Shown here: in pieces, positions 54,511 through 62,173 of the stretch
How the letters are laid out: every line of letters begins with the position of its first letter
Position numbering within the stretch: the stretch's first letter is position 1
NCBI GenBank assembly: GCA_031254105.1
Contig: JAIRVB010000044.1
Span: 1 to 64,000 of the forward strand
DNA length: 64,000 nucleotides
Direction of reading: 5' to 3'
DNA from: Chitinispirillales bacterium
Lineage (GTDB): Bacteria; Fibrobacterota; Chitinivibrionia; Chitinivibrionales; Chitinispirillaceae
Notes under the pieces: generated by a model
What the model was told of the DNA's origin: nothing
The model's input: only the letters and a program-made list of their open reading frames with translations
Database searches by the model: none
Made by a program: the position numbers and the translations under genes

Positions 54511-54903
54511 ATGAAATTTAATAATGTAAGACTGTTAGTCAAAGACTACAAAAAGTGTTTCGAGTTTTACACTGAAAAACTTGGGTTTGAGGCGGCTTTC
54601 GATTTAGGAGTCTATGCCTCGTTCAAGGTCGCAGACGGAATTGAGGGGCTTGCTATTTTTACCTCCGACCTTATGGCGCCGGTTGTTGGTAATGCCGGCA
54701 AAACGCAGCCCATTGGATTTCGCGAAAAATCAATGGTGTCGTTCGAAGTAGAGTGCGTGGATACTACCTACAAAATGCTTGTGGAAAAAGGCGTTTCGTT
54801 TATTAATCAGCCAACAGATATACGTGACTGGGGAATGCGGGTTGTTCACTTGCGAGACCCTGAAGAAAATCTGATTGAGTTTTTCACACCGCTAAAAACA
54901 TAA
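54511..54903 (+). CDS. VOC family (glyoxalase/bleomycin-resistance-like) protein
   Basis: 130 residues in two beta-alpha-beta-beta-beta modules: VRLLVKDYKKCFEFYTEKLG then FEAAFDLGVYASFKVADG, and VSFEVECVDTTYKMLVEKGV then RVVHLRDPEENLIEFFTPL, the last including the metal-ligand Glu of the fold. Substrate unknown. It precedes the DUF5131 gene by 2 bp, so the two are probably co-translated. Confidence 0.9.
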   Translation: MKFNNVRLLVKDYKKCFEFYTEKLGFEAAFDLGVYASFKVADGIEGLAIFTSDLMAPVVGNAGKTQPIGFREKSMVSFEVECVDTTYKMLVEKGVSFINQPTDIRDWGMRVVHLRDPEENLIEFFTPLKT

Positions 54904-54905
54904 AT

Positions 54906-55655
54906 ATGCGCAAAAACGCTATTGAAAGTAAATCGAAGATGTGGAACTTGTGGCACGGCTGCCACAAACTTAGCGTTGGCTGCCGGCATTGTTACGTTTA
55001 TCGCGGCGACGCCAAGCGCGATATTGACAGTACAACTGTTGTGAAAACAAAAAGTTTTGATTTGCCTGTTCAAAAGAAGCGCAACGGTGAATATAAAATT
55101 CCTTCAGAAACATTGGTTTACACTTGTTTTACGTCCGATTTCTTTCTGGAAGATACTGACAGCTGGCGCGCTGAAGCGTGGAATATGATACGGCTTCGCA
55201 GCGATTTGAACTTTTTGATGATAACCAAACGTATAGACCGTCTGCAAAAAAACATTCCCGATGATTGGGGAGATGGCTATGATAATGTAACCATTTGCTG
55301 CACTGTTGAAAATCAAGACCGTGCGGATTATCGTCTTCCTATTTACAAGGATGTCCCGATAAAGCACAAAATACTGATTTGCGAGCCGCTTTTGGAAAGG
55401 ATTGATTTGCGCAAATACGACATTGACTCGTGGGTGGAACAGGTAGTCGTCGGCGGCGAGTCGGGATATGAAGCCCGTCCCTGTCATAATGATTGGGTAA
55501 TGGAAATTCGTGATTTATGCGTTGAAAAAAATGTTTCATTTTGGTTCAAACAAACAGGAGCAAAGTTCATAAAAGACGGAAAATTATATAAAATTGCAAG
55601 ACAGTTTCAACATTCGCAGGCCCGCAAGGCAAAAATAGATTTCTTAAAAAAGTAG
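54906..55655 (+). CDS. DUF5131 (phage Gp37/Gp68-like) protein
   Basis: 249 residues. The N-terminus KMWNLWHGCHKLSVGCRHCY has the three-cysteine pattern (C-x6-C-x2-C) typical of this radical-SAM-like family. Further: SETLVYTCFTSDFFLEDTDS, LNFLMITKRIDRLQKNIPDD, CTVENQDRADYRLPIYKDVP, VVVGGESGYEARPCHNDWV and VSFWFKQTGAKF. Homologues occur in phages and mobile regions; the reaction is unknown. Accessory gene by context. Confidence 0.88.
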   Translation: MRKNAIESKSKMWNLWHGCHKLSVGCRHCYVYRGDAKRDIDSTTVVKTKSFDLPVQKKRNGEYKIPSETLVYTCFTSDFFLEDTDSWRAEAWNMIRLRSDLNFLMITKRIDRLQKNIPDDWGDGYDNVTICCTVENQDRADYRLPIYKDVPIKHKILICEPLLERIDLRKYDIDSWVEQVVVGGESGYEARPCHNDWVMEIRDLCVEKNVSFWFKQTGAKFIKDGKLYKIARQFQHSQARKAKIDFLKK

Positions 55656-55737
55656 TAAAAAAATAAGAAAGAACAAATGAAATATCTGCGCGCAACCGGG
55701 GGTTGGGCGCAATTAAAAAACAATATCGGAAACAAAA

Positions 55738-56655
55738 ATGGCAATTTATAAAATAGGGCAAAAATTAGATTTTATCAAAGAGCGCCCCTTTAAGTTTGAG
55801 AAAGAGATTCAAACATTAGTTGAGAAAAATTTGAAATCGCTTTTGCGTCTTGATTTTATTCGTCCTGAATTCGCGCTTAACGGTTTTCGTATTGACACGT
55901 TAGGATTTGACAGAGAAACGAATTCATTTGTAATTATTGAATATAAGCGGGATAAAAATTTTAGCGTAATTGACCAAGGTTATGCCTACTTGTCTTTAAT
56001 GCTTAATAACAAAGCTGACTTCATTCTTGAATTTAACGAAAGTCAACAGACCACCCTAAAACGGACAGACGTCGATTGGACACAATCAAAAGTAATTTTC
56101 ATCTCGTCACAGTTCACCAATTACCAACGAGAAGCTATAAACTTCAAAGATTTACCCATTGAGCTATGGGAAATTAAACGGTTTGAGAATGATACCATTT
56201 CATTTGACCAAATCCAGAAAACATCCGCCAAAGAAAGCATTAAGACAGTTTCAGGAAATGACGAAGCTGTTGAGGCTGTTAGTAAGGAAGTAAGGGTATT
56301 TACTGAACAAGATCATCTGCAAAAGGTTGATTTCGAGACTGTAGAACTTTACGAACAAATCAAAGAGAGGCTTATTTCTCTTGATGACAACATTACGACG
56401 CACCCCAAAAAGCAGACAATCGGTTTTAAAGTTGACAATAATATTTTCTGTGATATAGTTCTGCAAGGTAAAGGTTTAAAAATCTATGTAAACCTAAAAA
56501 GCGGTGACTTAAATGATCAAAAACAAATCGCACGTGATGTTTCTAATGTTGGACATTGGGGCAATGGTTCATATGAGATTAAACTTGCTGACTTAGATGA
56601 CATTGACTATATCATCAGTTTATTGAAACAATCATTACGGAAAAATAAAGAATGA
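55738..56655 (+). CDS. DUF5655 domain protein with NucS-like nuclease domain
   Basis: 305 residues. The N-terminal half is nuclease-like: FEKEIQTLVEKNLKSLLRLD, then GFRIDTLGFDRETNSFVIIE with YKR (intact D ... E-x-K, near residues 51 and 68-70) and DQGYAYLSLMLNNKADFIL. The C-terminal ~110 residues are DUF5655 (VELYEQIKERLISLDDNITT, KIYVNLKSGDLNDQKQIARD then VGHWGNGSYEIKL). Likely a DNA-acting defence or mobile-element protein. Codon use is AT-rich compared with nifJ, suggesting acquisition. Confidence 0.85.
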   Translation: MAIYKIGQKLDFIKERPFKFEKEIQTLVEKNLKSLLRLDFIRPEFALNGFRIDTLGFDRETNSFVIIEYKRDKNFSVIDQGYAYLSLMLNNKADFILEFNESQQTTLKRTDVDWTQSKVIFISSQFTNYQREAINFKDLPIELWEIKRFENDTISFDQIQKTSAKESIKTVSGNDEAVEAVSKEVRVFTEQDHLQKVDFETVELYEQIKERLISLDDNITTHPKKQTIGFKVDNNIFCDIVLQGKGLKIYVNLKSGDLNDQKQIARDVSNVGHWGNGSYEIKLADLDDIDYIISLLKQSLRKNKE

Positions 56656-56738
56656 CTCCGCTTAACAATTCAACTTCAAAATAGATGTCCGAATTATGAG
56701 AGTAAAGGCAATAAAATAATTAATCTGAATGACCTATT

Positions 56739-57314
56739 ATGACAACAGAAAATAAAATTAAGTATTTTGAAAGTCGAGAAGATTGGAGAAAATGGCTGAC
56801 AGCCAACTTTGAAACCACAGGGGAAATTTGGTTTGTATTTCCTCATAAGTCGTCAGGCAAAAAAAGCATTTTATACAATGACGCGGTTGAAGAAGCGCTT
56901 TGTTTCGATTGGATTGACAGTACAATAAAATCACTTGACAAAGAACATAAAATTCAGCGTTTCACCCCCAGAAACCCTAAAAGCGCTTACTCGCAATCCA
57001 ACAAAGAAAGGCTCAAATGGCTGTTGGAAAATAAAATGATACACCCAAAATTTGAGGGTAAAATACAAAATGTTTTGTCTAAACCTTTTATTTTTCCAAA
57101 TGATATAATTGACAAATTGAAAGAAGATAAAACAGTATGGAAAAACTATCAACTTTTTTCCGACACATATAAGCGTATCCGAATCGCATACATTGAAACA
57201 GCCAGGATACGGCCGGAAGAATTTGAGAAGCGGTTAAACCACTTCATAAGTAAAACGAAAGAAAATAAGATAATAACAGGATTTGGCGGAATTGAAAAAT
57301 ACTATTCAAAATAA
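56739..57314 (+). CDS. YdeI/OmdA-type protein
   Basis: 191 residues. Recognised by YFESREDWRKWLTANFETTG, EIWFVFPHKSSGKKSILYND, ALCFDWIDSTIKSLDKEHKI and QRFTPRNPKSAYSQSNKERL, then RIAYIETARIRPEEFEKRLN. Family annotated as OmpD-associated or bacteriocin-protection (DUF1905-linked) protein; function poorly defined. End of the small accessory group 54.5-57.3 kb, AT-rich like its neighbour. Confidence 0.87.
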   Translation: MTTENKIKYFESREDWRKWLTANFETTGEIWFVFPHKSSGKKSILYNDAVEEALCFDWIDSTIKSLDKEHKIQRFTPRNPKSAYSQSNKERLKWLLENKMIHPKFEGKIQNVLSKPFIFPNDIIDKLKEDKTVWKNYQLFSDTYKRIRIAYIETARIRPEEFEKRLNHFISKTKENKIITGFGGIEKYYSK

Positions 57315-57358
57315 AATGTCTGTACATAACTGGCGTAGCAGCCGCGCAGTCTTTAAAT

Positions 57359-58267
57359 TTATTTTTCAGCTTTCTCCAAAACCTGCGTAGACGGCTTGTA
57401 AAGCTGCTTCTTCCACATAGGTTGATTACCGATCGAATCGCTTACAATGTCGGTTGTTTCCATTACGGCAATGAAGCCTTGCGGGTCATTGCGCAGTGTA
57501 ACTTCTCTTAAGATACCGAGCTGATGATTTTTTACGATTGAATACAGCACTGTTTTCTCTGAACCTCTGTACCCGCCTTTGGCGCTAAGCAGTGTGGCGC
57601 CTATTCCATTGTCACGCATAAGCTCGCTTAGAATATCTTTCCATTTATCGGAGATGATCATAACCGCTTTTCTTTTCCCAAGGCCTTTGAAGACCATATC
57701 CATTACCTTGGCGTTTACCATTATGAAAATAAGCGTATAGAATACATTATTCAAATTACCAAAAAACACATAATAAAAAATCAGGATAATCGCGTTTATG
57801 ATCATATTCGCGGCGCCAAGGCTGACGGAATACAGCTTGTTAAGTATAACCGCGATTATCTCGGCACCGCCCGCTGTACCGCTTGAGCGCAGGATAATCG
57901 CAATACCGGTTCCGTTAAGCATTCCCGCGATAAGCGCACAAAGAAGTTTATCATCGGGAACAGAAAATTCAGGAACAACTACAAGAAGCATAATGGAACA
58001 TATAACAATACCAAGCGCGGTAAACATAATGAATTTGCGCCCGATAAAGTATAATCCCAAAAGAAAAACAGGGATATTCAAAATAAAAAAGATAAGGCCA
58101 AGCGGAACAGCGTCAAATTTATAAAAGATCATCAAAGCCGCGCCTGTGAGCCCGCTGGATAAAAATCCATTCGGCTTTAAAAAACCATTAATCGCCAGTG
58201 CGCTCAAAGCAGTTCCAAAGCCCATCAGAAAGACATTGCTGAAAAATAATTTTACTTTACCGTTCAT
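57359..58267 (-). CDS. YitT family membrane protein (DUF161/DUF2179)
   Basis: 302 residues. Five to six membrane spans in the first ~200 residues (FLMGFGTALSALAINGFLKP, GLIFFILNIPVFLLGLYFIG, ALGIVICSIMLLVVVPEF and others) with the conserved GTGIAIILRSSGTAGGAEII. The C-terminal DUF2179 domain follows (KAVMIISDKWKDILSELMRD, GATLLSAKGGYRGSEKTVLY). Possible transporter; no substrate assigned in most species. Confidence 0.88.
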   Translation of the reverse strand: MNGKVKLFFSNVFLMGFGTALSALAINGFLKPNGFLSSGLTGAALMIFYKFDAVPLGLIFFILNIPVFLLGLYFIGRKFIMFTALGIVICSIMLLVVVPEFSVPDDKLLCALIAGMLNGTGIAIILRSSGTAGGAEIIAVILNKLYSVSLGAANMIINAIILIFYYVFFGNLNNVFYTLIFIMVNAKVMDMVFKGLGKRKAVMIISDKWKDILSELMRDNGIGATLLSAKGGYRGSEKTVLYSIVKNHQLGILREVTLRNDPQGFIAVMETTDIVSDSIGNQPMWKKQLYKPSTQVLEKAEK

Positions 58268-58429
58268 TTGCTTTTTCTGTTAATTGATAGATGAACTTAC
58301 TGCTGTTTACGGGATGTGTATATTAAATATACCACAAGGCCACCGGGATGCGCAGGATACCGTATAATAAATCTCATTTGCAAAGAGGAATTGTCATTGA
58401 TAGTTCCCTGCCGCATTTAAACTGAAGGT

Positions 58430-59455
58430 TTATTCCACCGCCAACATCCATCCATAACGGTCTTTGATCTCTCCGTACTGAATCCCCTGTATTTCATTAA
58501 AGAGATGCCTCAGGGTTTCGCCGACTTCATTTTCCTTACCGAAGGTAAATTCCTTATCGCCTCTGATGATGGAGTAAACAGGGGTAATAATCGCCGCGGT
58601 CCCGCACGCGCCAACCTCTTTGAACTGAGTCAGTTCATCAAAACTCACAGGCCTGCGTTCCACCTTCAAACCCATATCAGCGGCGATTGTCTGAATACTT
58701 TTATTTGTGATTGACGGCAGGATGGAATCTGAGTCCGGAGTCACGAATCTTTTGTCATAAGTTATACCAAAAAAATTTGACGTACCGAACTCATCTATAA
58801 ATTTACGTTGGGCGCTGTCGAGATACAAACTTATAGAGTATCCTCTGTCCTTACTCTCCTTATCGCCCAACATGCTTGCCGCGTAGTTCCCGGCAACCTT
58901 AACATTACCCACGCCTTTTGGAGCCGCGCGGTCATACGCCTCCTGTACGCACGCCCTTACAGGAAAGAAACCATCCTTGTAATAAGGCCCTACCGGCATA
59001 CCCATCACAATAAGTATATAATCCCGCGAAGGCCCCAAACCTATCTGTGCGCTTGTTCCTATCAGAAGAGGCCGGATGTAAAAACTCGCTCCTGTTCCGT
59101 AAGGAGGAATCCAGTCAAAATTGAGAGCGGCTGTTTTCTTTACAGCTTCTATAAAAAGTTCCACAGGAGGCGGCTCCATCAACACGCGGTTAGCGGTATC
59201 AATAATTCTGGCCGCGTTCTCTTCAGGCCTAAAAATTGCAACCGACCCATCTTTGCGCCTGAAAGCTTTCAGCCCCTCAAAACAGGCCTGACCATAATGC
59301 AGACACGCCGCCGCAATGTGAATGTTAAACATGGGATCCGTACAGACCTCAACGCCGCTCCATTTTCCGTTTGTAAAATTTGCCCTCACGTATGCGTTTG
59401 TCTGCATATACTTAAAACCCAAGTTCAGCCAATCTATTGCCGCCGGCGTACTCAT
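58430..59455 (-). CDS. ilvE: Branched-chain amino acid aminotransferase
   Basis: 341 residues. PLP fold-type IV enzyme for the last step of Ile/Val/Leu synthesis. Seen: ALHYGQACFEGLKAFR-type segment (LHYGQACFEGLKAFRRKDGS), RPLLIGTSAQIGLGPSRDYI, VKVAGNYAASMLGDKESKDR with the PLP lysine, IDEFGTSNFFGITYDKRFV and ACGTAAIITPVYSI. Near cimA and leuB on the same strand, which fits one branched-chain pathway locus. Confidence 0.94.
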   Translation of the reverse strand: MSTPAAIDWLNLGFKYMQTNAYVRANFTNGKWSGVEVCTDPMFNIHIAAACLHYGQACFEGLKAFRRKDGSVAIFRPEENAARIIDTANRVLMEPPPVELFIEAVKKTAALNFDWIPPYGTGASFYIRPLLIGTSAQIGLGPSRDYILIVMGMPVGPYYKDGFFPVRACVQEAYDRAAPKGVGNVKVAGNYAASMLGDKESKDRGYSISLYLDSAQRKFIDEFGTSNFFGITYDKRFVTPDSDSILPSITNKSIQTIAADMGLKVERRPVSFDELTQFKEVGACGTAAIITPVYSIIRGDKEFTFGKENEVGETLRHLFNEIQGIQYGEIKDRYGWMLAVE

Positions 59456-59472
59456 AATTTACCTCCAAAAAA

Positions 59473-59580
59473 CAATGCAGAAATAAAATGGCAGAATGCA
59501 GAAATAGTTTAAAATCAATTAATTCAGGATATTTAGATATTTGTTTTTATTTCTGCATTCTGCATTATTATTTCTGCATT
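59473..59580. repeat. Inverted-repeat element of the GCAGAAATAA family (copy 2)
   Basis: gcagaatgcagaaata (59481-59496) is a perfect 16-bp inverted copy of tatttctgcattctgc (59549-59564). Outer arms aatgcagaaataa (59473-59485) and ttatttctgcatt (59568-59580) also match. It fills the ilvE-cimA spacer. Single arms occur near 19731, 19985 and 38606, and a second element at 29176-29288. Confidence 0.85.
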
Positions 59581-59581
59581 A

Positions 59582-61177
59582 TTATTTATTTTTTTCCAAA
59601 GTGTCTTTCATCAGCTTATACATCAAGCTGTCGATAAGAGCAAGCCACGACGCTTCGATCACGTCTTTGCTTACGCCGACAGTGCCCCATGTGCTTGTTT
59701 TATCGGAAGATTCTATAAGCACTCTTACCTTAGTGCCTGTCCCGTCTTTCGCGTCAAGAACACGCACCTTGTAATCGTCAAGTTTTACATTCGCTATCTG
59801 CGGGTAAAACTTTGTCAAAGCTTTCCTGAGAGCCTTGTCAAGCGCGTTGACCGGCCCGGCGCCATAATCCGCCGTATGTTCGAATTCACCATTTTCCCGT
59901 ATGTGTATATTGATAGTCGCTTCGGAATTAGCGTCATAACCGTCACGCTTCCATTCCAGTACCCTAAAAGCTCCGACAGTAAACGGATCGCTGAACTGCC
60001 CTAACTCCCTGCGCGCGATAAGCTCAAAAGAGGCGTCCGCCGCTTCAAACTGATATCCGGCAGCCTCCATATCTTTTATCTTCGTAAGGACTTTCTGAAC
60101 CGATGGGTCTTTCTTGTCCAAACCTTCCTTGATTTTGGAAAGTTTCTCAAGGATAGTAGCCGCCCCAGCCTGATCGCTCACCACAAACTGCCTTGTGTTA
60201 CCCACAAGTTCAGGGTTTATATGTTCGAATGACTCTCGTACCTTCCGAACTCCGTCAGCATGAGCGCCCGCCTTATGAGAAAACGCAGCCTCTCCAACAT
60301 ACGGATGACGAATATTGGGAATCGTATTAGCAAGTTCCGCAACGTAAATTGACGCAGACCGCATCATCCTAAGCTGTTCAGGGGTTACAAGATCAAACCC
60401 GCGCTTTATCTGAAGGTTAGGAATAATCGTACAAAGGTTAGCGTTTCCGCAGCGTTCGCCAAGACCGTTCATAGTTCCCTGCACATGCTGCGCGCCCTCT
60501 ATAACGCCAAGACAGGAGGAAGCTTCAGCGCACCCTGAATCGTTATGCATGTGTACGCCAAATTTAACATCATCGCCCATTTTGGACTTTACTTCTCTGA
60601 ATATTTTGAGAAACTCATCCGGTAAAAGTCCGCCGTTAGTATCGCAGAGAACCAAGCAGTCCGCCCCCGCGTCTTTAGCGGCTTCCAAAGTCTTAACAGA
60701 GTATTCGGGATTGGCCTTGTATCCGTCAAAGAAGTGTTCCGCATCGTAAACCACTTCCCCCATATTCTTTTTAAGAAAGCGAACGGAATCGTTGATCATG
60801 ATCAGGTTTTCTTCAAGCGTAGTATTTATCACCTGTAAAACATGCAGATCCCACGTTTTGCCGAATATCGTGGCAACGCCTACCCCGGTAGAGATAAGCG
60901 CCTGCATAAACGGGTCATCTTCCACCTTATTGCCGGGGCGCTTTGTAGAACCAAACGCCGCGATTTTTGCTTTCAGATTCATCTTTTTGATACGGATGTA
61001 AAACTCCGTGTCAATCGTATTCGTAGGATTAGGCCACCCGCCCTCAATGTAATTCATTCCGATTTCGTCAAGCTTCGCTGCAATGTGGAGCTTGTCATTG
61101 AGTGAAAGGCTGATGCCGAGGGCCTGGTTGCCGTCGCGCAATGTTGTGTCGTAAATGTCTACCTTGTGCATCTCCAT
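59582..61177 (-). CDS. cimA: (R)-citramalate synthase
   Basis: 531 residues, typical CimA length. Starts VDIYDTTLRDGNQALGISLS, with DEIGMNYIEGGWPNPTNTID, LVLCDTNGGLLPDEFLKIFR, GVHMHNDSGCAEASSCLGVI, NGLGERCGNANL and the SHKAGAHADGV region. A C-terminal LeuA dimerisation domain carries the regulatory site (~390-531). It condenses pyruvate with acetyl-CoA to citramalate, giving 2-oxobutyrate for isoleucine without threonine. This suits a PFOR-based anaerobe. The GGWPNP substrate motif supports CimA over HCS/IPMS. Confidence 0.95.
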   Translation of the reverse strand: MEMHKVDIYDTTLRDGNQALGISLSLNDKLHIAAKLDEIGMNYIEGGWPNPTNTIDTEFYIRIKKMNLKAKIAAFGSTKRPGNKVEDDPFMQALISTGVGVATIFGKTWDLHVLQVINTTLEENLIMINDSVRFLKKNMGEVVYDAEHFFDGYKANPEYSVKTLEAAKDAGADCLVLCDTNGGLLPDEFLKIFREVKSKMGDDVKFGVHMHNDSGCAEASSCLGVIEGAQHVQGTMNGLGERCGNANLCTIIPNLQIKRGFDLVTPEQLRMMRSASIYVAELANTIPNIRHPYVGEAAFSHKAGAHADGVRKVRESFEHINPELVGNTRQFVVSDQAGAATILEKLSKIKEGLDKKDPSVQKVLTKIKDMEAAGYQFEAADASFELIARRELGQFSDPFTVGAFRVLEWKRDGYDANSEATINIHIRENGEFEHTADYGAGPVNALDKALRKALTKFYPQIANVKLDDYKVRVLDAKDGTGTKVRVLIESSDKTSTWGTVGVSKDVIEASWLALIDSLMYKLMKDTLEKNK

Positions 61178-61196
61178 TAAAAAATTTGTCCTTTGT

Positions 61197-61307
61197 CTAA
61201 CGATAACGTTTTTTGAAATATACTACAAACTCCGCGACTATCAGTATGATTTCATCACAGTATTCAACAATATGTCCCAGCACATCCCTGTCACGTTCTT
61301 TCAGCAT
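61197..61307 (-). pseudogene. Truncated HepT (HEPN) toxin remnant
   Basis: 36 codons, MLKERDRDVLGHIVEYCDEI then ILIVAEFVVYFKKRYR, start overlapping the MNT gene end by 17 bp. The first ~24 residues match the N-terminus of HepT/DUF86 HEPN toxins (LKERD-x-x-L-x-HI-x-x-Y-x-x-I). The R-x4-6-H RNase centre and everything after are missing, lost at the cimA border. Confidence 0.7.
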
Positions 61308-61602
61308 AAAGCAGCACCTCTTCTTTGGCGATTCTGTTAAGAAATTTTTCTTCCAACGCCCCGGTTGTCAGCAAATCAACCTTTGCGTTTAAAGACCTTT
61401 CCAAATCGCCGTAAACCTCGCATAATCTGAAATAATCCATATCAGCCGGAACATCAACCCTAATATCAATATCGCTTTTGGCCTTTGCGTCTCCACGGGC
61501 GTAGGAACCAAATAAATACATTCGCACAAGCTTATGCCGCTTGGCGACAGGCATAACTTTCTGCCGGATCTCCTCAATCGTGTATCTTGGCTTTCTTTTC
61601 AT
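61291..61602 (-). CDS. MNT-type nucleotidyltransferase (MntA-like antitoxin)
   Basis: 103 residues from the ATG at 61602 (MKRKPRYTIEEIRQKVMPVA, GGAGAGG site). Minimal nucleotidyltransferase: MYLFGSYARGDAKAKSDIDI with both G-S and D-x-D catalytic residues, then VDLLTTGALEEKFLNRIAKE. In MntA-HepT systems this antitoxin AMPylates the HEPN RNase. Here its HepT partner is reduced to 36 codons, leaving an orphan antitoxin. Confidence 0.85.
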   Translation of the reverse strand: MKRKPRYTIEEIRQKVMPVAKRHKLVRMYLFGSYARGDAKAKSDIDIRVDVPADMDYFRLCEVYGDLERSLNAKVDLLTTGALEEKFLNRIAKEEVLLYAERT

Positions 61603-61636
61603 AAAACCCTCTCCTGTACCCAAAATACATCAAAAC

Positions 61637-61672
61637 CAAAAAATAAGGGGAGGCGGACAGCCGCTCTCCCCC
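61637..61672 (-). terminator. Terminator directly after the DGR template repeat
   Basis: On the minus strand a G/C-rich hairpin (ggggagagcgg ... ccgcctcccc, one bulge, CTGT loop, spanning 61647-61672) is followed by a T-rich run (ttattttttgg). It begins 5 bp after the template repeat end, so it would define the 3' end of a template RNA. Confidence 0.78.
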
Positions 61673-61676
61673 AACA

Positions 61677-61859
61677 CAGTCCTGCGCACACCTTAGGGAG
61701 TTACCGTTGCCCTTGTTGTTGGTGTTCTCATTCACATTCTCGCTGCCCGAATTCATGTTCCGGTTGTACGCACCGTTGCCGTCCACCAGTTGCCGTTGCC
61801 GCCAACGTTGTTGAACGTGCCATTGGTGTTGCGGTTGCCGCCAGGCAAAGCCGAGAAAC
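61677..61859 (-). repeat. Template repeat (TR) of a diversity-generating retroelement
   Basis: 183 nt homologous to the 3' end of the FISUMP gene, on the same strand. Twenty-eight substitutions by my alignment; 26 lie at TR adenines (15 A-to-T, 7 A-to-G, 4 A-to-C in the variable copy). The TR has AAC or AAT at 15 of the changed codons. The last 23 nt (tccctaaggtgtgcgcagga plus ctg) are identical in both copies, as expected for the initiation-of-mutagenic-homing region. The TR has a 13-nt deletion relative to the variable repeat, which shifts frame, and no sensible protein is encoded, so it is not a gene. Probably transcribed as an RNA ended by the adjacent terminator. Confidence 0.9.
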
Positions 61860-62111
61860 ATAGCGGAATCTTTCATTAGTTAAGGGAAGGTTTCTTTAAT
61901 AGAAAAATTCCAATAACTGTTACTTATGCTCTCCCGCATAAAACCGCGCGGGGGGGAACGTTCCGCTGGACTGAATATGGGTACGCTTCCGCAATCTTAG
62001 TGTTAGTATTGCGGAACTCTGCCCGTGCAAAAAATATATTTGGCGCGGCCGCCTAACGGCGGATTTTATTTAAAACAAAAAACCGTACCGTATACTCTTC
62101 TGATTAAGCAG
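61860..62111 (-). other. Spacer between the variable gene and the template repeat
   Basis: No gene. It must contain the promoter of the template RNA if it is transcribed separately. A ccgcc-taac-ggcgg hairpin is at 62049-62062 and a cccgc ... gcggg inverted repeat at about 61934-61953 (minus-strand reading). No reverse transcriptase or accessory (avd-like) coding sequence is present. Confidence 0.5.
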
Positions 62112-62172
62112 CGTTGTTTGCCTTACGGCTAACAACGGCAGGTAAAGCATTGCTACGCTATGCTTTGCCTGC
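62112..62172 (-). promoter_or_regulatory. Tandem hairpins directly after the DGR variable repeat
   Basis: Hairpin 1 (62138-62172) has a 13-bp stem with one mismatch and starts 1 nt after the stop of the FISUMP gene. Hairpin 2 (62112-62137) has an 11-bp stem with one mismatch and, on the coding strand, a GTAA tetraloop (GNRA-type). In characterised DGRs a hairpin/cruciform just 3' of the variable repeat is needed for efficient retrohoming. These could alternatively serve as the gene's terminator. Confidence 0.65.
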
Positions 62173-62173
62173 T

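Noticed and set aside
59481-59564. CRISPR-like reading of the GCAGAAATAA repeats
   Set aside because: Repeats are inverted, short and irregularly spaced; there are no regular direct repeats with spacers and no cas genes.
61574-61876. Open frame of 100 codons on the minus strand across the template repeat
   Set aside because: Its residues are Asn-rich translation of the DGR template, shifted by a 13-nt deletion, with no ribosome site. It is non-coding template sequence rather than a protein gene.
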